Positions 1-6,159 of a DNA stretch of 7,277 bases are shown here, in pieces. Numbering within the stretch: position 1 is the first letter of the stretch; every line of letters starts with the position of its first letter. This DNA is from Verrucomicrobiales bacterium (lineage in GTDB: Bacteria > Verrucomicrobiota > Verrucomicrobiia > Verrucomicrobiales > DEV007): the NCBI GenBank assembly GCA_002708885.1, contig PAPL01000039.1:96655-103931 (forward strand). The letters run 5' to 3'. Under the pieces are notes generated by a model. It searched no databases, was not told the DNA's origin, and saw nothing but the letters and a program-made list of their open reading frames with translations. The position numbers and the translations under genes are program-made.

Positions 1-744
1 GCGGCCAGGGACACCGTAATCATTTATATTGGTGATCATGGAGCCGATCTTCCACGCGGCAAACGGACCTGTTATGAGGGTGGCCTTCGAATACCAATGA
101 TCATTAGTTGGCCAAAGGCAAAGAAGAACCAAAGGAGGAAAGAGCTGGTGAGCACACTTGATTTATTCCCCACAATTTGCGAAATCGCAGGATTAAAAGT
201 TCCTAATTCATTGATGGGACAGTCCCTCAAGGACATCATCCACGGCAAAAAGCCAGAGTGGAGAAGAGCCATGTTTACAGGTTACCACGTACATTCAAAC
301 CACAACCCCTGGCCGCAAAGAGCCGTTCGGGACGAACGTTACAAACTCATCTTCAATCCCCTGTCCGGCGAAGTGAACCCCGGTTATGAATTCACAATGA
401 GTAAGAAGTTCATGGAAACGACTGAATCCGAATTAATGGAGTCTGCGTCTGATCAGGTCCGAGCTGCATATGAAATCTCAAAAAAACCTCCCCGTTTTGA
501 ATTGTACGATCTTCAGAAAGATCCTTATGAATTTAATAATCTGGTCAATGAACCGGAGCATTCAGGTGAACTGAAAAGACTACGGTCCCTGCTCATGCAT
601 TGGCAGAAAGAATCTCGAGATCCGTTTCTTTACCCTGAAACCCCTGAAAAACTATTCCATATGATAAAGAAATCCGGGACCAAGGAGCGAAAAAAAATTG
701 ATTATAAGTCACTGTTTCATAAATCAAAACAGTCTATAGAATAA
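1..744 (+). CDS. SGSH-like sulfatase, C-terminal part (gene truncated by window edge)
   Basis: The reading frame is open from the first base, so the gene starts outside the window; 247 C-terminal residues are visible. Near the start is a hydrophobic strand followed by GDHG (visible residues 11-14), whose Asp and His match the metal-binding pair of S1-type sulfatases. RGK (19-21) follows, with the conserved sulfate-contacting Lys, then the family motif YEGGLRIP (25-32). The C-terminal part resembles N-sulfoglucosamine sulfohydrolase (SGSH): PQRAVRDERYKLIFN, then ELYDLQKDPYEFNNL, then WQKESRDPF. SGSH-type enzymes remove sulfate from N-sulfated glucosamine, but bacterial relatives differ in substrate, so the specificity here is inferred. 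The Cys/Ser-x-Pro-x-Arg catalytic site and any signal peptide lie outside the window. The first ATG inside the window (97) is internal, because conserved motifs precede it. The gene overlaps the small convergent gene by 11 bases. Confidence 0.93.
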   Translation, partial: AARDTVIIYIGDHGADLPRGKRTCYEGGLRIPMIISWPKAKKNQRRKELVSTLDLFPTICEIAGLKVPNSLMGQSLKDIIHGKKPEWRRAMFTGYHVHSNHNPWPQRAVRDERYKLIFNPLSGEVNPGYEFTMSKKFMETTESELMESASDQVRAAYEISKKPPRFELYDLQKDPYEFNNLVNEPEHSGELKRLRSLLMHWQKESRDPFLYPETPEKLFHMIKKSGTKERKKIDYKSLFHKSKQSIE

Positions 745-952
745 ATTCCCAGATCAGCCCCGCCCCTAAAATGAAAACCTGAGGGAAAAAATTCAGCAGT
801 ATGCTTTTTTCCTTCCATGCAAAACCCACGACTGTCCATGTACATGCGCCCACAAGATGGACCATGACATTCCATGGATGAATGTTAAAGGCGTGTAAAA
901 CGATGGCACATACAATTGTAATAGCGCTGAAATACTTGAGATAAAATATCAT
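734..952 (-). CDS. Small conserved-looking membrane protein, 72 aa
   Basis: This 72-residue protein is mostly hydrophobic with about three membrane segments, roughly residues 3-22, 29-46 and 52-70. Its pattern N-x2-P-x-N (23-28), G-x3-W-x3-G-x2-WKEK (35-49) resembles, from memory, small membrane proteins of marine bacteria and phages, possibly the DUF6552 type. No biochemical role is known to me. ATG at 950-952 is the only sensible start, and no clear ribosome-binding site precedes it, as for most genes here. Its stop overlaps the sulfatase 3' end by 11 bases on the opposite strand. It diverges from the isomerase-like gene across a 139-base gap. The alternative is that it is a chance frame, but the ordered hydrophobic segments and conserved-type residues argue against that. 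Confidence 0.62.
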   Translation of the reverse strand: MIFYLKYFSAITIVCAIVLHAFNIHPWNVMVHLVGACTWTVVGFAWKEKSILLNFFPQVFILGAGLIWEFIL

Positions 953-1042
953 GATTTAGGAAATTAAATAAGGCTTCCAAAACAGTAAAGAATAAGAATT
1001 GTGAAGGCTAAGATTTACCCTCCCCATTTCTATCGAGGCCAC

Positions 1043-1073
1043 TTGATACAAAGTTGATACATAACTAGATACA
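1043..1073 (+). promoter_or_regulatory. Three phased TTGATACA-type repeats in front of the isomerase-like gene
   Basis: TTGATACA occurs at 1043-1050 and 1054-1061, and a variant TAGATACA at 1066-1073. The starts are 11 and 12 bases apart, about one helical turn each, and the last copy ends 18 bases before the start codon at 1092. Such phased copies would suit a protein binding one face of the DNA. The first copy can also be read as a -35 element (TTGATA, 1043-1048) with TAGATA (1066-1071) 17 bases further as a weak -10. Operator function is inference. Confidence 0.45.
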
Positions 1074-1091
1074 CTTTACGCTTTAACTATA

Positions 1092-1892
1092 ATGGAAACC
1101 AAGCATACAGGTACGTCACGACGCATTCCTATTTCGATCGCCAACTGGAAGATGGCGATGACCCTTGAGGAATGTCGCGTTTTTGCGCAACAATTTGAGT
1201 TAGAGATGGGTAGCCTAATCGGCCATATTCAGGTAATTCTCTGCGCACCTGCAACCGCGATGTCGACTATCTCGGAAGCGGTTAAGGAACTGCCTCTCAT
1301 CGATCCGGGCGCTCAGAATTCCTCGGCTTATCCCGATCCCGAGCACAGCGGCGAGGTGTCCGCTCGATTGCTTGCTGATGCTGGATGCGTCTTCTGTATG
1401 GTAGGGCACTGGGAAATGAAGGTTCGCATGAATAAGAACGACGAGGAATTAAATCACGAACTGCACTCCGTTTATGAAAGCGGCATGCGCCCCATCATTC
1501 TCGTAGGAGAATCCAAGACCGAAAAAGGAACACCCAGCGACGACCTCGTAGAGCGCATGGAAACGATGATGAAAGGCATCACCGCCGATCAGATCAATCA
1601 AGCTGTCATGGTCTACGAACCGGAGTGGGCGATTGGTGCTGAGGAGCCGGCTCCCCCAGAATACATCGCTGAACGCGCCACTTTTATGCGCCAATGGCTT
1701 ACTGATCGCTATGGTTTTGAAGCCGTTGATCCCATTCCCATCATCTATGGAGGGGCTGTATTTCCTGAAAATGCGGAGTGGTTACTAACGACCCCCGACA
1801 TCGACGGCTTAGGGGCAGGACGAAAGAGCCGCGATGCCAAAGAGTTCGCCAGCATCGCAAAACTCGTGGGCAAGGCATTCGATCTCATTTAG
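1092..1892 (+). CDS. Divergent triose-phosphate isomerase family protein
   Basis: This 266-residue protein has the length and motif order of a TIM-barrel triose-phosphate isomerase. It shows NWKM (18-21) with the catalytic Lys20, GAQN (73-76), GH at 105-106 with the catalytic His, YEPEWAIG (175-182) with the base Glu176, and YGGAV (219-223). Classical enzymes interconvert dihydroxyacetone phosphate and glyceraldehyde 3-phosphate. Several normally near-invariant positions differ: GHSERR is GHWEMK (105-110), the lid AIGTGKTA is AIGAEEPA (180-187), YGGS is YGGA (219-222), and the last phosphate-binding GG is GR (243-244). Paralogues with a GR there include, as I recall, the EryH/LerI tetrulose-phosphate isomerases. 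This may therefore be a paralogue for another sugar phosphate, while the main glycolytic enzyme lies elsewhere. The start at 1092 is required because NWKM begins only 18 codons in. No Shine-Dalgarno sequence is visible. Confidence 0.87.
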   Translation: METKHTGTSRRIPISIANWKMAMTLEECRVFAQQFELEMGSLIGHIQVILCAPATAMSTISEAVKELPLIDPGAQNSSAYPDPEHSGEVSARLLADAGCVFCMVGHWEMKVRMNKNDEELNHELHSVYESGMRPIILVGESKTEKGTPSDDLVERMETMMKGITADQINQAVMVYEPEWAIGAEEPAPPEYIAERATFMRQWLTDRYGFEAVDPIPIIYGGAVFPENAEWLLTTPDIDGLGAGRKSRDAKEFASIAKLVGKAFDLI

Positions 1893-1959
1893 CCTTGTCT
1901 TTTCTGCGCAGTTGCACAATGTCATAGCTAGTTAATTGACCACTTTCCTATCTCCTGCG

Positions 1960-3342
1960 TTAAACATTCGGAGAGACGGAGTATTGGTTCTTGTTTTGCC
2001 TTTTGAGCAACTTGTTGGCAGGCCCTGAACCCTCACCGGTAAATTGTTCGGTCTTGTCATCGAAAGCGAGTTTAGCATGATCGACTCGAGTAGCGATGTT
2101 TCCCAGATGCACTAAGGCCGTACTGGCGTGGAGAATTTCAACATCTGAATTAGGAGCTTCGCGCGACTTGATGCTTTCGATGAAATTCTTCTGATGCAAC
2201 GGATCAGGATGGCGGCCATGCATTTCAGCAGACACTTTACCGCCCGCAGTGAAAGCCTGCCATCCTCCGCCGTGCCGGCCAATCATCATTTGCTCTTTTG
2301 AGCCGTAAAGTTCTATCCGCGTTGCACAATGAGGCCAGTGAGGGAATACGTCCGCGTTGCGATTAACGATCTTCTTCATGTAAGCGGGATAGTTGGTCTG
2401 CTCCACCGTCACTACCATCCCGGGAAATTCGAACTGGATGACCTGGGTATCCGGCACCTCCGCGTCGTCGCCTTTGAAATGCAGACGGCCACCGGTTGCC
2501 GCGACCGATAGAGGCATCCCGGGATCCCCGAGAAGCAGGCAAGCCAGATCGATCTGGTGAACCCCGTCGTCGGCCAGATCTCCACCAGAGAAATCCCAGA
2601 ACTTGTGCCAGCCGGCGTGGAAGATCCCCGAATGGTAGGGCCGCTCCGGCGCAGGACCAAGCCACCGCGCCCAGTCGAAGCCCTCCGGCTGCGGTTGCGA
2701 GTTACCTAAACGGTACGGCCCGCCGGCCTTAAGGTTGTAGATCTTGGCGAGGTGGATGTCACCGAGCTTGCCGCTGCGAATGTACTCCAAAGCAGCCAGA
2801 TTGTAGGGCGCGCTGCGGTTCTGGGTGCCCACCTGCACGATGCGCTTGTGTTTGTGCGCGGCCTTCAGTAGCATGCGGCCCTCGAACATATTGTGCGAAT
2901 GTGGCTTTTCGACATAGACGTCCTTCCCGGCCTGGCAGGCCATGATGGAGAGAGGGCTGTGCCAGTGATCGGGCGTCGCGACGATGACCGCATCTAGATC
3001 CCTCGCTTCGAGCAACTCCTCAACCCGTTTCAATTTCTTGGGAACTTTCCCGTGCTGATGCCTAGCAATGGCTCGGGCCGAACCCTCCAGACGACTGTCT
3101 AGCAGGTCACACAAATGCGTAATTTGCACGTCATCGCGCTCCGCAAAACTGGCCGCGAGCATGTTACCACGGCCGCCACAGCCAATCAGCGCTAGGCGGA
3201 CCGTATCGCCTGGGCTGCGCGGCGCTGCAATGGCCGGAAAGGCAAGCGAAGCTGCTGTTGCCGCTCCTGTGCGTTTCAAAAACCGGCGGCGACTCGAGCC
3301 GACTGAGACTTCTTTGACAAGGTGATCAGAGGGCGCGTTCAT
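1960..3342 (-). CDS. Tat-exported Gfo/Idh/MocA family oxidoreductase
   Basis: This 460-residue protein opens with a twin-arginine signal (SSRRRFLKR, 16-24), an alanine-rich hydrophobic stretch (26-40) and a likely AIAAP cleavage region, so it should be exported folded. A Rossmann domain follows: GCGGRG (54-59) for NAD(P), ATPDHWH (122-128), and EKP (145-147) with the Lys usually placed in the active site. VGTQNRS (171-177) follows. The C-terminal half has the typical GGDLADDGVHQIDLA block (253-267), including His262. Family members oxidise, reduce or epimerise sugars and cyclitols, and some exported ones act as glycosidases using NAD. The substrate cannot be read from sequence. The gene converges with the isomerase-like gene, leaving 67 bases that show no clear terminator hairpin. 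Its central part is far richer in G+C than its neighbours. The ATG at 3340-3342 is preceded by ATG-AAC-TAA, which ends in a TAATG overlap with it. Confidence 0.93.
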   Translation of the reverse strand: MNAPSDHLVKEVSVGSSRRRFLKRTGAATAASLAFPAIAAPRSPGDTVRLALIGCGGRGNMLAASFAERDDVQITHLCDLLDSRLEGSARAIARHQHGKVPKKLKRVEELLEARDLDAVIVATPDHWHSPLSIMACQAGKDVYVEKPHSHNMFEGRMLLKAAHKHKRIVQVGTQNRSAPYNLAALEYIRSGKLGDIHLAKIYNLKAGGPYRLGNSQPQPEGFDWARWLGPAPERPYHSGIFHAGWHKFWDFSGGDLADDGVHQIDLACLLLGDPGMPLSVAATGGRLHFKGDDAEVPDTQVIQFEFPGMVVTVEQTNYPAYMKKIVNRNADVFPHWPHCATRIELYGSKEQMMIGRHGGGWQAFTAGGKVSAEMHGRHPDPLHQKNFIESIKSREAPNSDVEILHASTALVHLGNIATRVDHAKLAFDDKTEQFTGEGSGPANKLLKRQNKNQYSVSPNV

Positions 3343-3447
3343 TAGTTCATGCTAACGAATCCCGCTCGAACACTCAAGTGCTAAAAGATAAAGTAAAGCG
3401 ACCCATGAACCATTAACAGCTATAAAAATCTTAGGGATTCATGAAGC

Positions 3448-3597
3448 CTAAATCCGATTCACACAAATGAACATAAGCGCACACATGAACCCCCAAGAGA
3501 AGGCACTCTTGCCGATACTGGTGACGCTATCAGGAACACTGATGCTGATTAGGCTGGTGCAATTATAGATGACATGCGACCCGATGCTGGTGGCGCA
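3448..3597 (-). pseudogene. Relic of a BspA-type leucine-rich-repeat (LRR_5) protein
   Basis: On the minus strand the frame between stops at 3598-3600 (TAG) and 3448-3450 (TAG) reads through two consecutive 23-residue LRR_5 units. ATSIGSHVIYNCTSL is followed by ISISVPDSVTSIGKSAFSW. The units are recognisable by VTSIG, the AF position and CTSL, and their TSIG blocks (3580-3594 and 3511-3525) are exactly 69 bases apart. There is no start codon, the repeats stop abruptly after SAFSW, and the frame then continues without LRR pattern to the stop at 3450. BspA-like proteins are usually large surface or secreted proteins with many such repeats. This is therefore a deletion remnant, not a working gene. 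I found no further units on either side. The family call rests on motif recognition by eye. Confidence 0.72.
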
Positions 3598-3816
3598 CTA
3601 AAATTATTTCTAGGGTCGGGCAGACCTTTTCCCGTATCCTCCTGCCGTTGAGTATGGAGCCAATGAAGGTGTAGCGCACACCAAACTCATAGATCAAAAG
3701 CAGGGGAGCCGTTGTGAAAAAACACAATCAGAAATTTCGGCAAGGTTGGTATGTTCAAGGTACTGACCATTGACTGAATGGCACATGATCACCAACCAGT
3801 GGATGTTATAAATATC

Positions 3817-3845
3817 TTGATTGACGATGTGCCCTTTGTTAAAAT
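3817..3845 (+). promoter_or_regulatory. Sigma70-like promoter, probably giving a leaderless mRNA
   Basis: TTGATT (3817-3822) matches four of six -35 consensus bases. A 17-base spacer follows, then TAAAAT (3840-3845), which matches five of six -10 bases. Transcription would start near 3851-3854, directly at the GTG at 3855, leaving no room for a Shine-Dalgarno sequence. None is present there. Confidence 0.5.
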
Positions 3846-3854
3846 TAGTTCACT

Positions 3855-4067
3855 GTGAGAAAATCACCGTTTGGATGTTTCATTGGGATACTTTTTTTAA
3901 TTGTCACCTTTGTCGGCATAGTCAGGCATACTGCCAATATTGAGTCCTATGTGGATTCAGAATGGACTTTAAAAGATACGTTTAATTTAATAACAGGTAT
4001 ACTTCTAATGGGCAGCGGAATGGTCGGCTGTTTGATAGTTGCAAGCTTTCTTCTGGATAAAAAATAG
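3855..4067 (+). CDS. Unrecognised small membrane protein, 70 aa
   Basis: The product has two clear membrane helices, about residues 7-24 (FGCFIGILFLIVTFVGIV) and 44-66. They are joined by a polar loop carrying several acidic residues (Glu31, Asp35, Glu37, Asp42), and the protein ends in DKK. I do not recognise the family. GTG at 3855 is chosen because the frame is used only from there and a promoter sits just upstream; no in-frame ATG precedes the first helix. The next gene begins two bases after this stop, so the two are probably co-transcribed and may act together. Codon and base use fit the A+T-rich right side of the window. Confidence 0.6.
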   Translation: MRKSPFGCFIGILFLIVTFVGIVRHTANIESYVDSEWTLKDTFNLITGILLMGSGMVGCLIVASFLLDKK

Positions 4068-4068
4068 A

Positions 4069-4528
4069 ATGGCAGAAGATTCAATCAATCGGAGCAAGAA
4101 GAAAGCTTGCCAGGCAATATTCATATCAATGTTCATCACAGCAGTGATCGTATTGCTGAAACTTGAGATGACCAGAACTGAAGGCAAGCTAACTCTCTTA
4201 GTATTAACTCTTTTTCCTTATGGTTTTCTTGCACTTATAGCCTCTTGCACTGCCAAGAAAAGAGCCCTTCAAAATGTCTTGGCATTAAGGCTACGCAAAC
4301 CGCATCATTGGATCAATTGCCTATATAATTCTTTATCCATCAAGCCCATCAGGCGCTGCAGGAGGCGCATCGATTGCGGCACTGATCTTCTTCTTCGTTA
4401 CATTTGTTCAATTTTTATTAGTTGCAGTGTTTTCAATATTGCTCGCCATAAATACATTAGCGAAAAGCAAGTGCCCTCCAAAGACTGAACAAATACAAAA
4501 TCCACCACAGATTAGAATCTCCATCTAA
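4069..4528 (+). pseudogene. Unrecognised multi-helix membrane protein gene, broken by a frameshift
   Basis: From ATG 4069 the frame encodes MAEDSINRSKKKACQ, then two membrane segments (about residues 15-32 and 41-60), a basic turn TAKKRALQN, and LAL. Beyond about 4288 this frame turns into a poor, arginine- and cysteine-rich tail that stops at 4488. The +1 frame from 4289 instead reads a protein-like GYANRIIGSIAYIILYP, a small-residue turn (SGAAGGAS), a long hydrophobic helix (AALIFFFVTFVQFLLVAVF) and a polar tail ending at TAA 4526-4528. Removing one base around 4285-4291 would join them into about 152 residues with roughly four helices. No known family is recognised. The restored stop overlaps the acyltransferase stop on the other strand by four bases. 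The cause could be a real mutation, a sequencing error at TTAAGG, or less likely programmed frameshifting. Confidence 0.68.
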
Positions 4529-5166
4529 TCCCAAGAAGGAAAGTTCCCCTCTTCCGCTAGAGAAGTCATCGTTGAGGTCAAACTCTCCATATAACTAATT
4601 TTATCTGAATTCCAAAAAAGGGGTTCCCCAATAAATAAATCAATAAAGAACGGAACCAATAACGCCTCTCCTTTAGGCAAAACCTTACCTAATCCATGCA
4701 TGAAGACTGGTATCACTGGCACTTCAGGATTTTGTTTTGCTAAATGCGCTATACCTGCTTTGAAATCACCCAAGCGTTCAGGCGAACCACGAGAACCCTC
4801 GGGAAACAATATAACAATCTCATTTTTTGAAAGAAACTCATTCATATCTGACAAAGGATTCTTTTTCTTAGATCTCATTTTTCGATCAAGTGGAATAATT
4901 CCCATTATATTTAATGCAAACCACTTAAGTAAGGGGTTCCTATAAAAATAATCCTGAGCGGCAACGGGCCTTATTCTTAATAGTAAACGCAATGGGAATA
5001 AACAAATTAAGGCGAGAGCATCCAAGTGACTATTATGATTAGCGACTATGACAGCTGGGCCTTTTTTAGGTAATCTACTTTTGTGTCTGACATGAAGACC
5101 GAGAATTATGATAAGCAAGGGCCGGACAAGAATAGCAAAAAATAAAATACGCAAAGCACCTTTCAT
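4525..5166 (-). CDS. PlsC-type 1-acylglycerol-3-phosphate acyltransferase
   Basis: This 213-residue protein carries all four blocks of the glycerophosphate acyltransferase family. These are NHNSHLD (43-49; the H-x4-D catalytic pair His44/Asp49), IPLDRK (91-96), FPEGSRG (121-127) that binds the phosphate acceptor, and VPVIPV (149-154). An N-terminal hydrophobic segment (about 5-24) anchors it to the inner membrane. PlsC enzymes acylate lysophosphatidate to phosphatidate, though relatives acylate other lysolipids. It is the third gene of the operon, 6 bases after the CDP-diacylglycerol synthase stop, without a clear ribosome-binding site. Its product, phosphatidate, is the substrate of that synthase. 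Length is slightly under the roughly 240 residues usual for the family, with a short C-terminus. Its stop overlaps the restored stop of the broken convergent gene. Confidence 0.92.
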   Translation of the reverse strand: MKGALRILFFAILVRPLLIIILGLHVRHKSRLPKKGPAVIVANHNSHLDALALICLFPLRLLLRIRPVAAQDYFYRNPLLKWFALNIMGIIPLDRKMRSKKKNPLSDMNEFLSKNEIVILFPEGSRGSPERLGDFKAGIAHLAKQNPEVPVIPVFMHGLGKVLPKGEALLVPFFIDLFIGEPLFWNSDKISYMESLTSTMTSLAEEGNFPSWD

Positions 5167-5172
5167 ATCATT

Positions 5173-6159
5173 TTAAAGCGTTGCGCCAAAGGTATGGAAA
5201 TCAAAAGACCAATATACAAAATGAAAAAATAATGGTGAAGTGTACGTCAAACTGTCAACCCTATCCAAAATACCTCCATGACCAGGCAATAAACTTCCAC
5301 TATCTTTAATATTCATATCTCTCTTCAGCGCTGAAAGATTCACATCACCAAAGAAGCCCGAGACACCAATAATAAATCCACTGATGAGAGATTGCTTAGG
5401 GTCTAGAATAGTCAAGAAGGGTCCTAAACCCCAAGCTATAATTATACATGTTAAGACGCCGCCTATAAAACCCGCCCAAGTCTTTCCAGGACTCACACTC
5501 GGCAAGATCTTTGCTCTTCCAAATAATTTTCCCCATATGAATTGAAAAACGTCGTTGAGCTGGGTCATTATAACCAGAAAAAGCACAAGACCAATTCCTG
5601 GCAGTTCACCTGGAAAGTCATTACGTTTCAAAATTAAAAGGAATGCTGTATGACTAAGACAGAAAACGGTCAGCATGAGACCCCAATGAATCGTGCCAAC
5701 AGATTTTATATAACCATCGGTCTGTCCTATAAGAACCATTCTTAAAGGAATAAAAAGGAACATATAGACGGGTATAAAAATTATAAATAACCCGTACCAC
5801 TCTTGGTGAATCCAATAATACTGTAAGGGTATCGCTAAGTATCCCCAAAAAAGGGCTCTCCGGTCAGCTCTTCGAGTCGGTATTAAAGAAAAGAATTCTT
5901 TCAGAGCTAAAAAACTTACAAGCCCAAAAAAAACAATAGAAACTTTCCCTGACATCAAAATTGCAAGAGTAAAGACTACAGCCATAACCCACCATGACTT
6001 CACTCTCTGCGTCAATGAATTAAAATCATTTTGAGGCTTTAACTTAGTTAAAATAAATACAATAAGACTAGCAGTGATAAGAACTCCACCAATGACACAT
6101 AGAGCAAAAAAAATCTCTTCAGGAAGGCTCAATAAATTTTGTGCTTTAGGGTCTTTCAT
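5173..6159 (-). CDS. CDP-diacylglycerol synthase, CdsA family, YnbB-like
   Basis: This 328-residue polytopic membrane protein carries the full phosphatidate cytidylyltransferase signature at 276-302: SALKRD, then KDSGSLLPGHGGILDRVD, with the Asp and Lys residues that hold Mg-CTP. SVSPGKTWAGFIGG (221-234) and the NDVFQFIWGK block upstream are also family features. It converts phosphatidate and CTP to CDP-diacylglycerol and pyrophosphate. From memory, the block NDxxQxxWGKxxGRxKxxPxVSPGKT and the LKEFF stretch are closer to E. coli YnbB than to the housekeeping CdsA, suggesting a specialised second copy. It lies between the phosphatidyltransferase and acyltransferase genes. Its ATG shares one base with the preceding stop (TAATG, 6157-6161), so translation is probably coupled. 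AAGAGAT about 8 bases upstream could be a weak Shine-Dalgarno sequence. Confidence 0.93.
   Translation of the reverse strand: MKDPKAQNLLSLPEEIFFALCVIGGVLITASLIVFILTKLKPQNDFNSLTQRVKSWWVMAVVFTLAILMSGKVSIVFFGLVSFLALKEFFSLIPTRRADRRALFWGYLAIPLQYYWIHQEWYGLFIIFIPVYMFLFIPLRMVLIGQTDGYIKSVGTIHWGLMLTVFCLSHTAFLLILKRNDFPGELPGIGLVLFLVIMTQLNDVFQFIWGKLFGRAKILPSVSPGKTWAGFIGGVLTCIIIAWGLGPFLTILDPKQSLISGFIIGVSGFFGDVNLSALKRDMNIKDSGSLLPGHGGILDRVDSLTYTSPLFFHFVYWSFDFHTFGATL

Larger units (their letters stand above)
3343..3854. other. 512-bp stretch without an intact gene
   Basis: No intact protein gene of convincing quality is visible on either strand. The left part (3343-3447) shows no feature I recognise. Next is a minus-strand relic of a leucine-rich-repeat gene (3448-3597). 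From 3601 to about 3810 there are only short frames of no recognisable family. The right end holds a sigma70-like promoter for the next gene. The stretch marks the switch from the more G+C-rich left half to the A+T-rich right half. Confidence 0.7.

Noticed and set aside
1088..1093. TATAAT overlapping the isomerase-like start codon as a -10 box
   Set aside because: Transcription would begin after the start codon, and there is no -35 match at the right distance; the conserved NWKM requires a start at 1092.
1893..1959. Terminator between the convergent isomerase-like and oxidoreductase genes
   Set aside because: Only an 8-base CTGCGCAG palindrome without a loop or T-run is seen; not enough to call a terminator.
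2329..2732. Several open frames on both strands inside the oxidoreductase gene
   Set aside because: They are arginine- and proline-rich shadows of a G+C-rich coding region with no domain pattern; the minus-strand oxidoreductase explains the sequence.
3485..3568. A 27-codon plus-strand frame starting MNPQEKALLPILV, looking like a small membrane peptide
   Set aside because: It lies opposite the LRR relic, whose repeat structure explains the bases; no ribosome-binding site precedes it.
3702..3773. AGGGGAG followed by GTG and a 19-codon frame (KKHNQKFRQGW...)
   Set aside because: The spacing is plausible for a start, but the peptide is too short and featureless to support as a gene without conservation data.
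4039..4068. TTG start ten codons upstream for the broken membrane-protein gene
   Set aside because: It would overlap the preceding gene deeply; ATG 4069, two bases after that gene's stop, is the better start.
4700..4945. 81-codon plus-strand frame inside the acyltransferase gene
   Set aside because: It is antisense to a well-supported PlsC domain with all four motifs and has no recognisable features.
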